From: Rusavskia elegans
Taxonomy: Eukaryota > Ascomycota > Lecanoromycetes > Teloschistales > Teloschistaceae
Direction: 5' to 3'
Assembly: GCA_011316305.1 (NCBI GenBank)
Contig: SAUG01000042.1
Location: 124,001-188,000, forward strand
DNA: 64,000 nt
The translations under genes and the position numbers were made by a program. Shown here in pieces: positions 11,821-23,339 of this stretch; position 1 is the first letter of the stretch, and every line of letters starts with the position of its first letter. The notes beneath the pieces are model-generated. The model worked only from the letters and a program-made list of their open reading frames with translations. It was not told the DNA's origin and did no database searches.

Positions 11821-12384
11821 CCTCGGCGTATTTGAGTGATCGTGGAGGTAGCATTACGGAGTGAGCAAAAGATGATGTAGTAATGAACGACACGGTGCTT
11901 GGTGAAGTCCGAATGCCAAGCGTTTATTGGGTCAGGCTTTTCGCCAAAGGCGCGCCTTCAAAAGGCGAGAAATCATTATCGGCCAACAGTGTCAGAGCAT
12001 ACGCGCTTGATCCACGGTGCTTACTTGATTATTGAATTCAGTCTCCGCAGACTGCTCTATGAGCTATGGTCGATCGATCTATCATAGAAATTGTAAGGAT
12101 GTAATTGAAACACCGGGATGGATTGCCTTATGTCTTAAATGGATCACAAAGCATCATCATTAGAGACGCATAACGCATAGTGGATTATCAACCCTTCTCA
12201 TAGACCATGGCAACAGATGGTATCTAACGAACAAGCTGCTAGGCACAGACCACAAGAATGAAACCAGAATCAGCCCCTGAGCAATGCTGAAAAGCCATGG
12301 GGCCATCTATCAATGCTGCGCCGGTCTAAGTTCCCTCGCGTCGAAGTATGGCAGTTGTTGCGTTCCTTGAACAGCAGTGAGTAT
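11821..12384. other. Intergenic, no gene recognised
   Basis: Between the 280-aa gene start and the 14-3-3 stop, both minus strand. It should include the upstream gene's promoter and the 14-3-3 3' UTR. No other signal found. Confidence 0.4.
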
Positions 12385-13418
<1,034 letters not shown>

Positions 13419-14248
13419 CGTGATTGCCGAGAATCTTGAGAAGCACAAGTTAGCCAGCTGCTGTGAGGTATTCGGTCGAGTCAGGATTAGTAGATCTGAA
13501 TGGCTAGGTAGCAATGCTGTTGACGTGGAAGAGTAAAGCAAGTTCACAACCATTTCACTCAATGCTTCGAGCATCGCGGCCACGATACTGGGTGGATTGC
13601 ATAGTGAGAGCGGCGCAAAAGCTCTCGATGGAGTAGAAGGGCTGGGGGTATTGCGTAGGACGTCTCAACGAATCCGAGGGTCGCACAACAAGATACTGCT
13701 TACCGGGCCTAGGTTTCGAGGAAGTGGAATAATCGATGGGAATTAGGAAGATGTGGGTAGGCTTTAACAAGCTCTCCAGAGCTTCCAAGTAACAGTACGG
13801 AGTGTTTGGTGTTTGGTGGCAGAGGGGATCTCAATGTCGAAAGCACTGAGTGAGGGAAGTGATTGACGTTTTGTTGTGGAAGTGGAAGGAAAGCCTTGCC
13901 CACAGCCGCTAGGCCTGATTAGACCAAAGCACATGAAAGTCCACAACATGTGTGATTCCACGTTACAAGGCCACGACCGTTCATATTGAGGAGTCTCCCC
14001 GCTTGAGATGGCTTCTACGGCAGGCTGCATTCTTAGATGCCCAACGAAGGGTAACTTAGGCACAAGCAGACAATCACGTCTCTGGCGACTGAGGTGTCTT
14101 GGCTTGGCTGTGCATTGGAGATTGAGCCGGTAGGGCTGACGGATCTTGCTTAGTCATACAGCCTGTCACGTGGACGCTCACGTTGCTGAATGACGACTTC
14201 CCTCCGTGCTTGACATCCCAAACCGAGCTCGCATTCAACGCCATCAAC
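13419..14248. other. Divergent promoter region of 14-3-3 and ATPase inhibitor genes
   Basis: 830 bp between divergently transcribed genes. The short frames seen here lack family motifs. A minus-strand leader intron for the 14-3-3 transcript is possible but cannot be shown. Confidence 0.4.
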
Positions 14249-14654
14249 ATGATTCGACAATCTGTAATCAGAAGCATTCGATCAACCTCGCGCTATTCAA
14301 TTGTAACCCCTCGGAGTATCACGACCAGTGCTATCAGAATGGCTGAAGGTGACACCGGAGCTCCCAGGTCTGGAGGAGCTGCTCAAGGGTTAGTGACAGC
14401 CTGACACTTTGATTCATCTGCTGATTGCTTCGTAGTGATGCATTTTCCAAGAGGGAGGCGGCCAATGAAGATTATTACGTCCGCCAGAAGGAGATGGAGA
14501 AGTCGGTCCTATGGCCATCAGCAAGGGAATGTTCTGATGCTAACCATTGGTCACCAGGCTGCAGAACCTTAAACAGAAGATAGAGGAGCATAAGAAGCAT
14601 CTGGAGGAGTTGGACAAGCATGTTGCAGAGACTATGGCTCAGGGCAAGAAGTGA
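14249..14654 (+). CDS. inh1: Mitochondrial F1F0-ATPase inhibitor (IF1/Inh1)
   Basis: Exons 14249-14388, 14436-14501 and 14558-14654 (introns 47 and 56 bp) give 100 residues. The start MIRQSVIRSIRSTSRYSI is a basic, hydroxylated presequence typical for mitochondrial import. The conserved inhibitory segment follows: DAFSKREAANEDYYVRQKE, then a helical C-terminal coiled coil of about 30 residues (NLKQKIEEHKKHLEELDKH). In yeast this small protein binds F1 at low pH and blocks ATP hydrolysis when the membrane potential collapses. Both introns lie inside the conserved core, so the splice choices are well constrained. The upstream in-frame ATG at 14183 would put extra residues ahead of the presequence and is not chosen. 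Confidence 0.93.
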
Positions 14655-14945
14655 GAATGGCATGTGAGGAGATGGATCAGGGGGCTGTAAAGACTCGGCT
14701 GGAGGGGGACAAAGATTGAAGACATACTGTCACTGCTGCGAAGGCTACATCAGAGCATGCCTTTCGTATTGTGTCTGTACATCTCATCACTTGCTGTTTG
14801 CCACAACCCTCTCATGTAGGAAGTTTCTTGCTAGGTTTCTAACCGGTCTAGTCAATAGCGATCATCTTCGCATACAGAGAATGCGGACAATTACAAGGTT
14901 CTGTTATGACATCTAGCCCACATCGTACAATGCACGCCATCACAA

Positions 14946-17154
14946 TCATCGCTTGCCCATGAATGATCGATAGAAGCTATCTGCGGCATCGCTGCTTGGT
15001 CCATTATAACCATTCGTCGGGCCCAAACTTCGACTAGCCTTCTCAGCGGCAGCGACCTTCAACTTCAATGCATTTGCTCCTTGGTCTATCTGCTGTAGTT
15101 GGGTTAAGTGACTGTTGAGGACCCGTACAACCTGAGAAAGCTACGGGTGGTCAGTAAAGGCAGCAGTGGTTTTCAACTTTCCATAAAGGAAACTCACTGG
15201 ATCATCGGGGTTCGAATTCTTGTTTAGACTGGATGATGCGTCGTTGATCTCCTCGACCATACTGCTCAGATCCTTGCCCATTTCATCCAATCTTGATGAG
15301 AGCTTCTCCGCGAGTTGATATCTGCCATTCCAATCAGCTCTCGAAACCCATCAAATCGTCTCGTACTTACGTTCTCTCGCGTTCCACGTCTGGTCCATGG
15401 AAGGAATCACTCTGGTTCGATATCATTTGATCCACCTCTTTTTCGTAACGGTCTAACCAACTCTCTAGCTCGTTCTGGTCATTTTCGACCGCAGTGATCT
15501 GTCTTTCGACTTCTACGGTAGCACGTTCCGCTTCAAGTGTACTTCCGTACAGCTTTTGGATCTTTTCGCTGTTATCTACCAACATTCGATCCCATGAAGC
15601 AACCTTTTCAGCCTGCTTCTGAAACTCCTTTTGGTACTTGGCCAGATCAGATGCCCAGCGTGTGATGATTTCGTCCATGGACTTGTTTTTCAGCCGAGAC
15701 TGGGCTGACGGTGCTGGCCCATTTGTGGATGCGCCCAGGGTACTACTCGCAGCGGTGTTAACACCACCGAGTGGCCCAGACGTACTCGCCTTAGTGGCTT
15801 GAGCTGGCTGAGAAGGTGCAGCAGACGTGGAGGGCTGGCCAATATTGAACAAACTGGACGTGAGTGACGGTGTTTGAGCTTGTGTCTGGCTACTGGTAGC
15901 TGCTACGCCAGCAGTGGTCGAAGGGGTGTCTTGAGGTCTACTCAGATTGCTGAAGAAACTTGGGGCAGCAGCTCCAGACGAGGGGGCGGTAGTGGTGCTT
16001 GAGTTTTGGGTTCCAAGATTGCTGAATAAACCCGTTGACGGAGCGGCAGACGTTGAAGTTTCTCCTTGTTTTCCAATGTTGGCGAACATACCCGTGGCCG
16101 GAGCGGAGGAAGTAGGTGCAGATGAGCCAGGAGGCTTTGATTGACCACCGAGATTGAAAAGGCCAGGCGAAGGTTCCTGCGTCTTCTGAGAATTTTGGGC
16201 TGAAGGTTGTGACGATGAGGCGGTGTTAAAGTTGAGACTTGGCTTTTGAGCTCCAGGTGCGGAAGACTGTGCTTGGTTGCCGAAGAGGGATGCTTGAGCT
16301 GTTGATGACCCAGCCGCCGACTGACCACCAGTGTTCCCAAACAGCCCGCCGACTCCAGCGGACCCCAGAGGCTGTGTTGAAGAGCTGGCTTGTGGATTCC
16401 CGAAAAATCCAGATCCGGGAGCCGTTGCATTCTGAGATGTTGGAGCTGTGCCGGTCGAGGTTCCTGACTGACTCGTGCTTGTACCTCCACCTAACGACGG
16501 GAACAAGCTCTTCTTCTCCTGTTGTTGGTTATTGGGATTTTGGCCAAATGGATTACTTGCACTCGCTTGGCTCAACGGAGGAGGTCCAGCAGGGGTTGTA
16601 GACCCTAAGGGGGCGAAAGACCAGGCTGGCTTGCTGGTAGGCGTAGCAGCAGTTCCAGGTGCAGACGACGTCGGATTTTGGAATAGGTTGGAGCTCCCTC
16701 CGCCAAAAAGATTTGATTTTTGTCCCGAGCCGGCATTCGCGGAATCTGTAGGCTTGCTGGGAGTTGAAAAGCCCGAAAACGGAGCAGATGTTCCTGACTG
16801 TTGATTGCCAGACGACTGGGCCTGACCGAAGCTGAAGCTCGGGGTAGGCTTATTATTCCCACCTCCAAAAAGGGTACTGCCTCCGCCAGAAGCTCCCCCG
16901 CCGCCGCCGCCAAATAGACTGGGTGACTGGCCAGGTGCTGAAGCGCCTCCAGCAAATAACGAGGGACCACTGCTAGCTGTCGTAGCTGCGCCAAAAAGAC
17001 TAGGTGCGGAGGTTGTCGTAGGCTTGTTGCTCGAGCCAAATAGACTGCTCTGCGGTTGCGAAGAGGCTGTATTCTGCTGTCCAAACAGTCCTCCAGAAGA
17101 GCTGCCAGATGCAGGATTACCAAAATTGAACGTCGACTTTGACTGATCGGCCAT
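14946..17154 (-). CDS. nsp1: Nucleoporin Nsp1 (Nup62 family)
   Basis: Exons 17154-15371, 15321-15198 and 15140-14946 (introns 49 and 57 bp) give 700 residues. Residues 1 to about 480 are an FG-repeat domain with GLFG, SLFG, FSFG and related units in Ser/Thr/Gln/Ala-rich spacers. From about 490 the sequence becomes the helical Nsp1_C coiled coil, beginning LKNKSMDEIITRWASDLAKY and continuing through the two 3' exons (NPDDPLSQVVRVLNSHLTQL). Nsp1 anchors the central Nsp1-Nup57-Nup49 channel complex and the Nup82 complex, and its FG region binds transport receptors. The two small 3' exons are supported by coiled-coil continuity. Length and order match fungal Nsp1. Confidence 0.95.
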
Positions 17155-17803
17155 TGTATAGTGTGTGAATAAGGTCCAGACGGTGGTGCAAAAGTTGGCG
17201 GAGATATAACCTATTCGAGGGAGAACGTTGCTGTATTAGATTGTAGGATCATGTCACATCATCAGCAACTTGGTACAAGCTGCCACTCACAATGTTCATG
17301 GATCGCGATTCGCCAAGACGGCGCTTGTTTTCCGCGAGTTCGAGACGCTTCAACATTTTGTCCCTACGCGATATAAATCACCATATCACAGTCCGTTTCA
17401 CTTCGACTCGCGATGTAGGAATGCGGCTCCCAGACTGCTAGACCTACTAGATTCCCTACCTTTAGGAAAACGTTATTACATTGGTAAGGGGCTAATAACA
17501 GATCCCTTACGTACTCTTGACGCGTCGGACGATAAAATTTCTAAAGTGCAGGTGTTAGGGGCATACGGGCAGGCTCATGCTCTGTGCTGTGGAGGTTTAT
17601 ATCGCGTGATGTGGAGGTAGCCAGTGCCTTTGTCCCCTATCTCCACTCCGCCACTAGGTTCGCGAAAAGAATGCTCTGATGGACGTTGTCAGAACCGAGC
17701 ATTCTCCATCCTACGACGCTGGACTGTAAGTAGTTTCTATCTTAAAAAATCTGGTTCTGCCAGCTATGCCCAATTGTTATCTCACTCTATGGGAGGCCTT
17801 CCC

Positions 17804-17936
17804 AAGCCTGCTTGGTGGACGGGACCCCTTAGAGTAGATTTGGTAGTCTGCAACTATATTAACAGGAGATCTACCTAAGCCTGCTCGGTGGAGGGGAGCC
17901 GAAGTTTACGGGAGCCTGCTTGGTGGGCCGGACCCT
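17804..17936 (+). repeat. Three degenerate copies of an AGCCTGCTTGGTGG motif
   Basis: Copies begin near 17,805, 17,878 and 17,913. All share AGCCTGCTYGGTGG followed by a GC-rich GGGAC/GGAC tail. Spacing is uneven (about 73 and 35 bp), so this is not a simple tandem array. It may be debris of an unknown element. Confidence 0.5.
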
Positions 17937-18106
17937 GTGAGAAGGAAAAATACTCTCCAAAAGCTGACCTTGACCCTTTAGACGAAGAAGGCTTCCAGTG
18001 CGGTTCAGAATAGAAGCTGCTAACTTGATTATAGGGTGGAATGGCCAGCGCCGTAAAGACGCGGAGGCAAAGGAACTCTGTCGAGAGCGCTTGGCTACAT
18101 CGTTTG

Positions 18107-18308
18107 ATTTGCTCCCCTCGTTGCTGGGGACAGCTTCTACTACAATGGAGATCTTTATGTCAAAGTCGGAAAACTCAATCGGCACAAGTGGGCCTCAGTC
18201 TCTGAAATCACAACCAACCCTCGTCCCGACCTCAATCACTCCGGCATTGTTTCAGCGCCTCTGTCGTCCAGGCGAGATCTAGGGGACGCCTTTTTGAAAG
18301 CTGGCTGA
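18107..18308 (+). pseudogene. Orphan C-terminal coding fragment
   Basis: A frame ending at the stop 18306-18308 reads as ordinary folded protein: GDSFYYNGDLYVKVGKLN, then HKWASVSEITTNPRPDLN, ending RRDLGDAFLKAG. Upstream it runs into a stop near 18,100, and no ATG or splice continuation with the same character was found. I do not recognise the family. It could be the last exon of a gene whose 5' part I cannot see, or a remnant left after rearrangement of the repeat-bearing gap. Confidence 0.3.
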
Positions 18309-18763
18309 ATGTTCTTGGCCAATTCCATTTCCAAGGCCAGAGAAGACCAGGCACGGCGCCGAGGAGTGCAGCAAGCATGCAGCAAGGATGCAGGAATGAT
18401 ATGACGAGTACACCGGAGAGACGTAAGGATATGAGAGGGTCAGCAGATGGAAAGGGTGTAGAGCATAATAAAGTTCTCTGTAGTCTTCGGGGAGAAGCGT
18501 ACAGACGATGATCATCAAGTTTACTGCCTACCGCGTATTATAGCAGTCGAATGATGCGCAAGCACGTCGAGTTGGTGTGACCATTACTGGCAGGTCGTAC
18601 AGTTTTAAAGTAATAAATCGGATGAAAGCCGAGACCCTGCTTGACCATGCCAAGACCCATGACATGCACCTCGGCTGCTGCTTCCCCAATTCCTTTTCCT
18701 CAGGTATGCACGGCTGCAGCACGTAAATAATATAATCCCACTCACTCACACAGCTCCACAATA

Positions 18764-20803
18764 ATGGCGGATGGCTCACCGCAGCCGCATAGCGACACGT
18801 TAGCACCTCCAAGGAAAAGTGTTGAGCTGGAAGACCCTGGAGCCCATGACCTTAGTGAGTAGTCCTTGTCGACTGATCTGGACAACGTTCCAGCAAAGTT
18901 CTAGTGCAAACGAATGCTGATCTACCATTGAAGGCTCGGACAACGAAGAAGATGTCTTTTCGGATGCTCAGGAAGATGCAAAAGCGACGTCGGGAAAGAG
19001 TTCGCCCATCCCCACCACCCGCGTGGAAAAGGTTGGTTATCTCATCCAACAGGATTACCTCGAAATGTCCTGACCTGATCAGGTCGACGACCGAGAGAGT
19101 CATGGCGACGTTCCTGGCACCGAAGCATACAACATGCGCCAACAAGATGCTGTACCCGACGAGCTTGAAGTCGTAGGAGATACCAGCAAACCCTCGTCCA
19201 GAAGAACAAGTCAAAGTCGGCCCGATCGAACATCCACTCCCGGTGGTACCCCTATACCAAAGACCGTCGTTGAAAAGATCGATCCCGACACTCCTAGCCA
19301 TGGCGATATCCCGGGCACGGAGGCTTTCAATATGCGCCAAGCAGACGCTGTACCCGATGTCATCCTGCAATCACCCAATGCAAAATCTAGCTTTCCAGAC
19401 AACGTGCTAGACAGTTCAGTCCACCCAGGAATCTCAGTCCCAAAAACGATAGTGACCAGAGTAGACGAGGAGCCCAGTCATGGAGAAGTCCCAGGCACAG
19501 AAGCGTATGACAAGAGAGCGGGAGATGCCGAACCTGATGTCGTCGAAACAAAAGGGGACCCGGCAAGTAAGTCGCTGTATTCCTATCGCCACTTCCAGCG
19601 AGCTATTGACCCAGTCAGGTTTACCAACATCTTCATCTCACAGGTCCTCGCTTCCCAGCCCCAAGCCAAGACCGTCGGCGATAAGAAGAGACAGCCCGAT
19701 CGCGGCAGATGGAGGTTTTGGGCCAATGCCTAGCAATGACGATGGCGCTTCCGATGGAGTCTCTAGCGATGGGCAAGAACCTCATCGCACCACAGCTGGC
19801 GATGGACTTGGTGACGACTTTGATGATTTCGAGGCACAGGGCGATGACGATGATTTCGGTGACTTCGATGACGGCTTCGAGCAGTCATCGGCCGCGCCAG
19901 AGCTCGCAGCGCCCGAGTTGCCCTCATTTTTCAAGTCTCCCTTTGTAAGTAGCAATAAATACATATTGTTACTGGTCGAAATACGTCACATTCCTCCCAT
20001 TCATTCAGAAGGGTTTCGCCCTGCGGACTAAAGACGTAATGGTTCGCTGACCTTCTCCGATCCTCCAGCCAGTGTTATCCTTCGATGCTTTCACTTCCAT
20101 CAACAATATATCCGAAGCCACAGAACCACACCTCAACACTCTTTTCCCCAATACCACATCCTCTTTGCCCCCATCTCACTCGCAGCCTACAGGATCTCCA
20201 CCGTCCCTTTTCCTTACGCCTCGCTCTCAATCCCTCTTCACTCAACTCATTGCATCTCCACCGCTTTCGCCACCCAATTGGCTCCGCAGCCAGACTCGTC
20301 GCTTGTTCCTAGTTTCGCTGGGTGTTCCAATCGACCTCGACGAAATTCTTCCCAAATCAAAACAGAAGAAACTGGTACTTCCATCAACCATACGAACAGA
20401 CTCAGAACACCGGCGCTCGGACTCAAGACGACGAAGAGGGGACGGAATGAAGGGCCTGAAGGATGCTAATGCTTCGACTACGAGCCTCTCTTCGCAAAAC
20501 AAAGATACCAAGGACAGGGATAGAAGGAAACGCAAAGGCGGGAATGATCAACTTCCGCCACATCCACCGCCACTGGACTTCTCGGCTATTCGGCATCTTT
20601 GCTCTACGACCGAGACCGCACTTCGGAACATGACCGAGGCTGAACTGAAAGCACATGTCCAGAACCTGGAAGAGATGACCAGGAAGGCAGGAGAGGCGTT
20701 GGAGTATTGGGTCAAGCGGAGAGATGCCGCAACGGGAGAGAAAGAGATGTTTGAGAGTGTGATTGGAGATTTGGTGAAGCATGCGAGGAGGGTTCGGCGG
20801 TAG
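18764..20803 (+). CDS. Laa2-like AP-1/clathrin accessory protein with internal repeats
   Basis: Five exons: 18764-18854, 18934-19031, 19083-19566, 19619-19944 and 20069-20803, giving 577 residues. The first part has three repeats of about 28 residues built on SHG(D/E)VPGTEA, then R, then DAVPD. An acidic Phe-rich segment follows (GDDFDDFEAQGDDDDFGDFD), the kind of motif that binds adaptor appendage domains. The C-terminal part has the block RRLFLVSLGVPIDLDEILP and a final coiled coil. This architecture resembles the fungal YBL010C/Laa2 family, which assists AP-1 at the trans-Golgi; that assignment is from memory of the family and moderately sure. The 124-bp last intron may hide a 27-nt microexon, but that would leave a 33-nt intron. 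Confidence 0.72.
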
Positions 20804-21500
20804 GCGGTGCTTTATGGTGAGAAGACTGGAAGAAAGGATTACTGGATGGAGCTTCAGATACGGCAAACTATTTTTTCAACGTCCTTTACTCGAGATACGG
20901 ACGTAATTCCAATTACCAATGCCAAAATTATCTTATGGACTACTTGGATGCGGCAGGCTCCCAGCTCTGACCATCACTGAGGAGCCCATGAAGTTACTAT
21001 TTTCTAGCAGTCACCGAATCAACCAGCCTTGCCAGCGTTATTTCAAATCGACCAGCAAAGTGTCGGAAACAACCGTGTTCAAGCCCGAGCTGGGTCGAAT
21101 GTTGTTCAGCCTCCGCTTCTCGTTCCTCTACACGAGAAGGACCTTGCCCATTGAAGATGTGACAGCGACCACACGTTTTCATACGTTCTGAATATCCCTC
21201 GGACGACGTACCGTCACAGCTGCCTAGCTGCAGCATGCAAGCTCTATACATCTTGGCTTTACCCGCGATGCTTGTCCCAGCCAATGACTTAGCACGGCTG
21301 AAGAAAGAGGATGGTACTGTAGCGCTGTAATGCATGTTACCATTGTTGCTACTTCACTTGCACCTCCTGTGAGTTGATCTTTTGGGGACCATCGTCGATT
21401 GGCACGGTATCAGTCGCTTTTGTGAAAAACGCCATGCTGGGGGAATACCAGATGGACCTCATGGCTCATCGATCTAATGGTAAGGGAGGCCGAACAAAGG
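20804..21500. other. Intergenic, no gene recognised
   Basis: 3' side of the Laa2-like gene. Short frames only, none convincing. Confidence 0.4.
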
Positions 21501-21508
21501 TATATATT
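21501..21508 (+). promoter_or_regulatory. TATA box candidate
   Basis: TATATATT lies about 145 bp upstream of the ATG at 21653 and is followed by a C/A-rich leader, a layout common for strongly expressed fungal genes. Confidence 0.4.
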
Positions 21509-21652
21509 GCCCTCGGTTTTCCTCCACTCGCAAATCGTTTCATAGCCCATCAAAGCATATTTCAAAGCATTCAGCCCTCAATATCAAAGAAAAAAAAAAC
21601 CATATCAACTGCTCATTTCCCAAACCCATAAACCCACAAACCCCTCCCAAAA

Positions 21653-22057
21653 ATGCAGCTCTTCCCCCTCCTCCCCCTCACTCTCTCCGCCCCCCCTCAA
21701 CCAAACGCACCGCCTGTCCCACCACCCACACCAACACCATCTCCAACGGCACCTTCTAATCCGGCACCACCCCCTCCACCCCCAATCCCTGAAAATTCTC
21801 CATCTTCCTCGGCTCCCCCACTTACGCCCCAGCTCCACCTTACCACCTCCCACATCTCAAGGGGCAAATACGCTTTCACCGCCTCCCCATCCCCAAGCCC
21901 CGATCCAGCACCTGAGCCTAACACTCGCACAAACACTATCACCTTCCCCGGTAAGGCATTCGTTTCAGAGGCTTCCCGGGTTAACAGTCAATGTAACAAA
22001 GGGTATACAACAGTAGATAGTATTTTCGAAATCATGTCATGTCCAATCTTCTACTAG
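21653..22057 (+). pseudogene. Small secreted-protein-like gene, probably decayed
   Basis: A promoter-like TATA box and C/A-rich leader precede an ATG whose product begins MQLFPLLPLTLSA, a short signal-peptide-like stretch. The same frame then gives 134 residues of monotonous Pro/Thr/Ser that look like a shifted reading of C-rich DNA. An adjacent frame reads more like folded secreted protein (CPTTHTNTISNGTF and GSPTYAPAPPYHL) but has stops after NGTF and before KFSIF. A frameshifted, stop-bearing relic is the best reading; a genuine short proline-rich secreted protein is the alternative. Confidence 0.35.
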
Positions 22058-22440
22058 ATCCAACGTATAAACAACGACTCGAGGAGCTTTGGATCCTTGA
22101 AGATGGTGCCGACTACCCGAGGATTCCTAATTGGGCAACAGAGATGATGCCAAAGCTGATCTATTGATCATTACCTCACTATCAGCGTTGGAAGTTTCTT
22201 GACCAAATACGATTCTACCCGCGTACAATCACGATGAATCATTATAGTCAAAGTAAAGCACGTCTGTTGTACGTTAGGTTATCAATGTTCACTATCAGTA
22301 GACTCTTGTTAAATCTATCCTGTCCTAGGGCAATCCTTGAACTCGAGACTCGCAGGCTCTCTCAGGCGGACGAGGAAAAGAAACTTAAGGCTTCTTGCCA
22401 CCTCTTTGCCTACAGCCCTGGCCTTCGCTGATTTATCGAT
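22058..22440. other. Intergenic, A+T-rich
   Basis: Nothing recognisable. It begins the decayed 22-25 kb region. Confidence 0.4.
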
Positions 22441-22910
22441 ATGTCCCTGAACGGCGCGCCAGAAGGCTTGGTCAAAGACCCCAAGGCCATACTATCAACC
22501 CTTTCGATAGAACAGATAAGGCAATTGGGCTTTTTTCCATTTCCAATGAAAAGGACATCTCATGTCACCAATACGATTGAACCTGCCTTGAGCGACAACC
22601 CCCATTATACCAATTCTCACCTGAAACTATACCAGGAGGTATACTTCCAAACTAAGCTGATCAACGAGACTGTCCGTGATGCTCTTATGTCGAGAATTGC
22701 AGTCGCGGAAGCAGCAGAAATCAGGGACTGGTTCAATATAACTATGAACGACGTAGAGTTGGGAACCTTGGCGGAGCACATGAGGCCCAGTTGAGAAAGT
22801 GTTGGCGAGTGGAAAAGAAGATCGTCCTCAAAGCACAAACCAATCACGAGATACACAATCACGAGACAAATTTTAAGACGCTGATGTGGAACTTCATGCC
22901 CACGAAATTG

Positions 22911-22915
22911 AGATC
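22911..22915. repeat. Left target-site duplication AGATC
   Basis: Identical to 23335-23339 on the other side of the element. Five base pairs is the usual size for LTR retroelements. Confidence 0.75.
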
Positions 22916-23000
22916 TGTAAACCTCCAGAAGACCTCAAATACCCACTAAGATCAAGTCAACTGTGGGGCCCCCGTTTTGGTGTGGTTTTGAAGGTTTACA
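22916..23000 (+). repeat. Left 85-bp LTR
   Basis: Begins TGTAAACCTCC and ends GAAGGTTTACA, forming perfect 9-bp inverted ends. 82 of 85 positions match the right LTR by eye. Confidence 0.78.
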
Positions 23001-23213
23001 GTTATAAGCCCGGATTTCGCTAGTCTCCGCAGCAAATCATTATTACTTAATTCGGAAAAATTACGTCATTACGAGGTCGTCCGTTCAATTCCACCTAAGC
23101 ACAATTAGTTTTGGCAGATTACGCCACTTATTCAGAACGCCAATGCGGCACATGTATGCGATGCGCATAAATATATACGGCACGAAGTCAACCAATGTCA
23201 AAAAAAAAAATTC

Positions 23214-23241
23214 CAGCTTTACAACCTCGGCTGTAAAGCTG
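23214..23241. repeat. 10-bp perfect hairpin inside the element
   Basis: CAGCTTTACA and TGTAAAGCTG flank the 8-nt loop ACCTCGGC. It sits just before the putative polypurine tract and after a run of eleven A residues. Confidence 0.7.
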
Positions 23242-23249
23242 AGGGGGTG

Positions 23250-23334
23250 TGTAAACCTCCGGAAGACCTCAAATATCCACTAAGATCAAGTCAACTGTGG
23301 GGCCCCCGTTTTGGTGTGGTTTTGAAGGTTCACA
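23250..23334 (+). repeat. Right 85-bp LTR
   Basis: Same as the left LTR apart from three transitions; one changes the end to GGTTCACA. Its frame through the host segment is open (CKPPEDLKYPLR), which makes the ORF starting at 23247 look longer than the host exon really is. Confidence 0.78.
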
Positions 23335-23339
23335 AGATC
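23335..23339. repeat. Right target-site duplication AGATC
   Basis: Matches 22911-22915 exactly; host coding sequence resumes directly after it. Confidence 0.75.

Larger units (their letters stand above)
17155..18763. other. 1.6-kb gap with degenerate repeats and an orphan coding fragment
   Basis: Outside the items listed separately (repeat trio at 17,804-17,936 and fragment at 18,107-18,308) it contains the nsp1 promoter and an A+T-richer tract around 17,400-17,870. No intact gene found. Confidence 0.5.
22916..23334 (+). mobile_element. Miniature LTR element (TRIM/SMART-like), 419 bp
   Basis: Two direct repeats of 85 bp (22916-23000 and 23250-23334) differ at three positions, all transitions. 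Each starts TG and ends CA within short inverted ends: TGTAAACCT at the start and AGGTTTACA at the end of the left copy. They enclose 249 bp with no coding capacity. The whole is flanked by the 5-bp duplication AGATC. A purine-rich GAGGGGGTG lies directly before the right repeat, where a polypurine tract belongs. No TGG-starting primer-binding site follows the left repeat. The design matches non-autonomous terminal-repeat retroelements in miniature, which depend on enzymes of a full-length LTR element elsewhere. Strand is given from the polypurine tract position. Confidence 0.8.

Noticed and set aside
15942..16804. Open frames opposite or within nsp1 (up to 182 codons)
   Set aside because: They are shadows of the FG-repeat codons, which keep other frames open by composition; none has a family motif.
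17871..18185. 104-codon minus ORF in the nsp1-Laa2 gap
   Set aside because: It crosses the repeat motifs and lies opposite the better-looking plus-strand fragment; no motif or splice context supports it.
19945..20068. 27-nt microexon (KGFALRTKD) in the Laa2-like gene
   Set aside because: It keeps phase, but would leave a second intron of only 33 nt, shorter than any other intron here; a single 124-bp intron is simpler.
23001..23249. A SINE with long target duplications
   Set aside because: A B-box-like site and an A run are present, but the flanking direct repeats are 85 bp with TG...CA ends and a separate 5-bp duplication outside. That fits a mini-LTR element, not a SINE.
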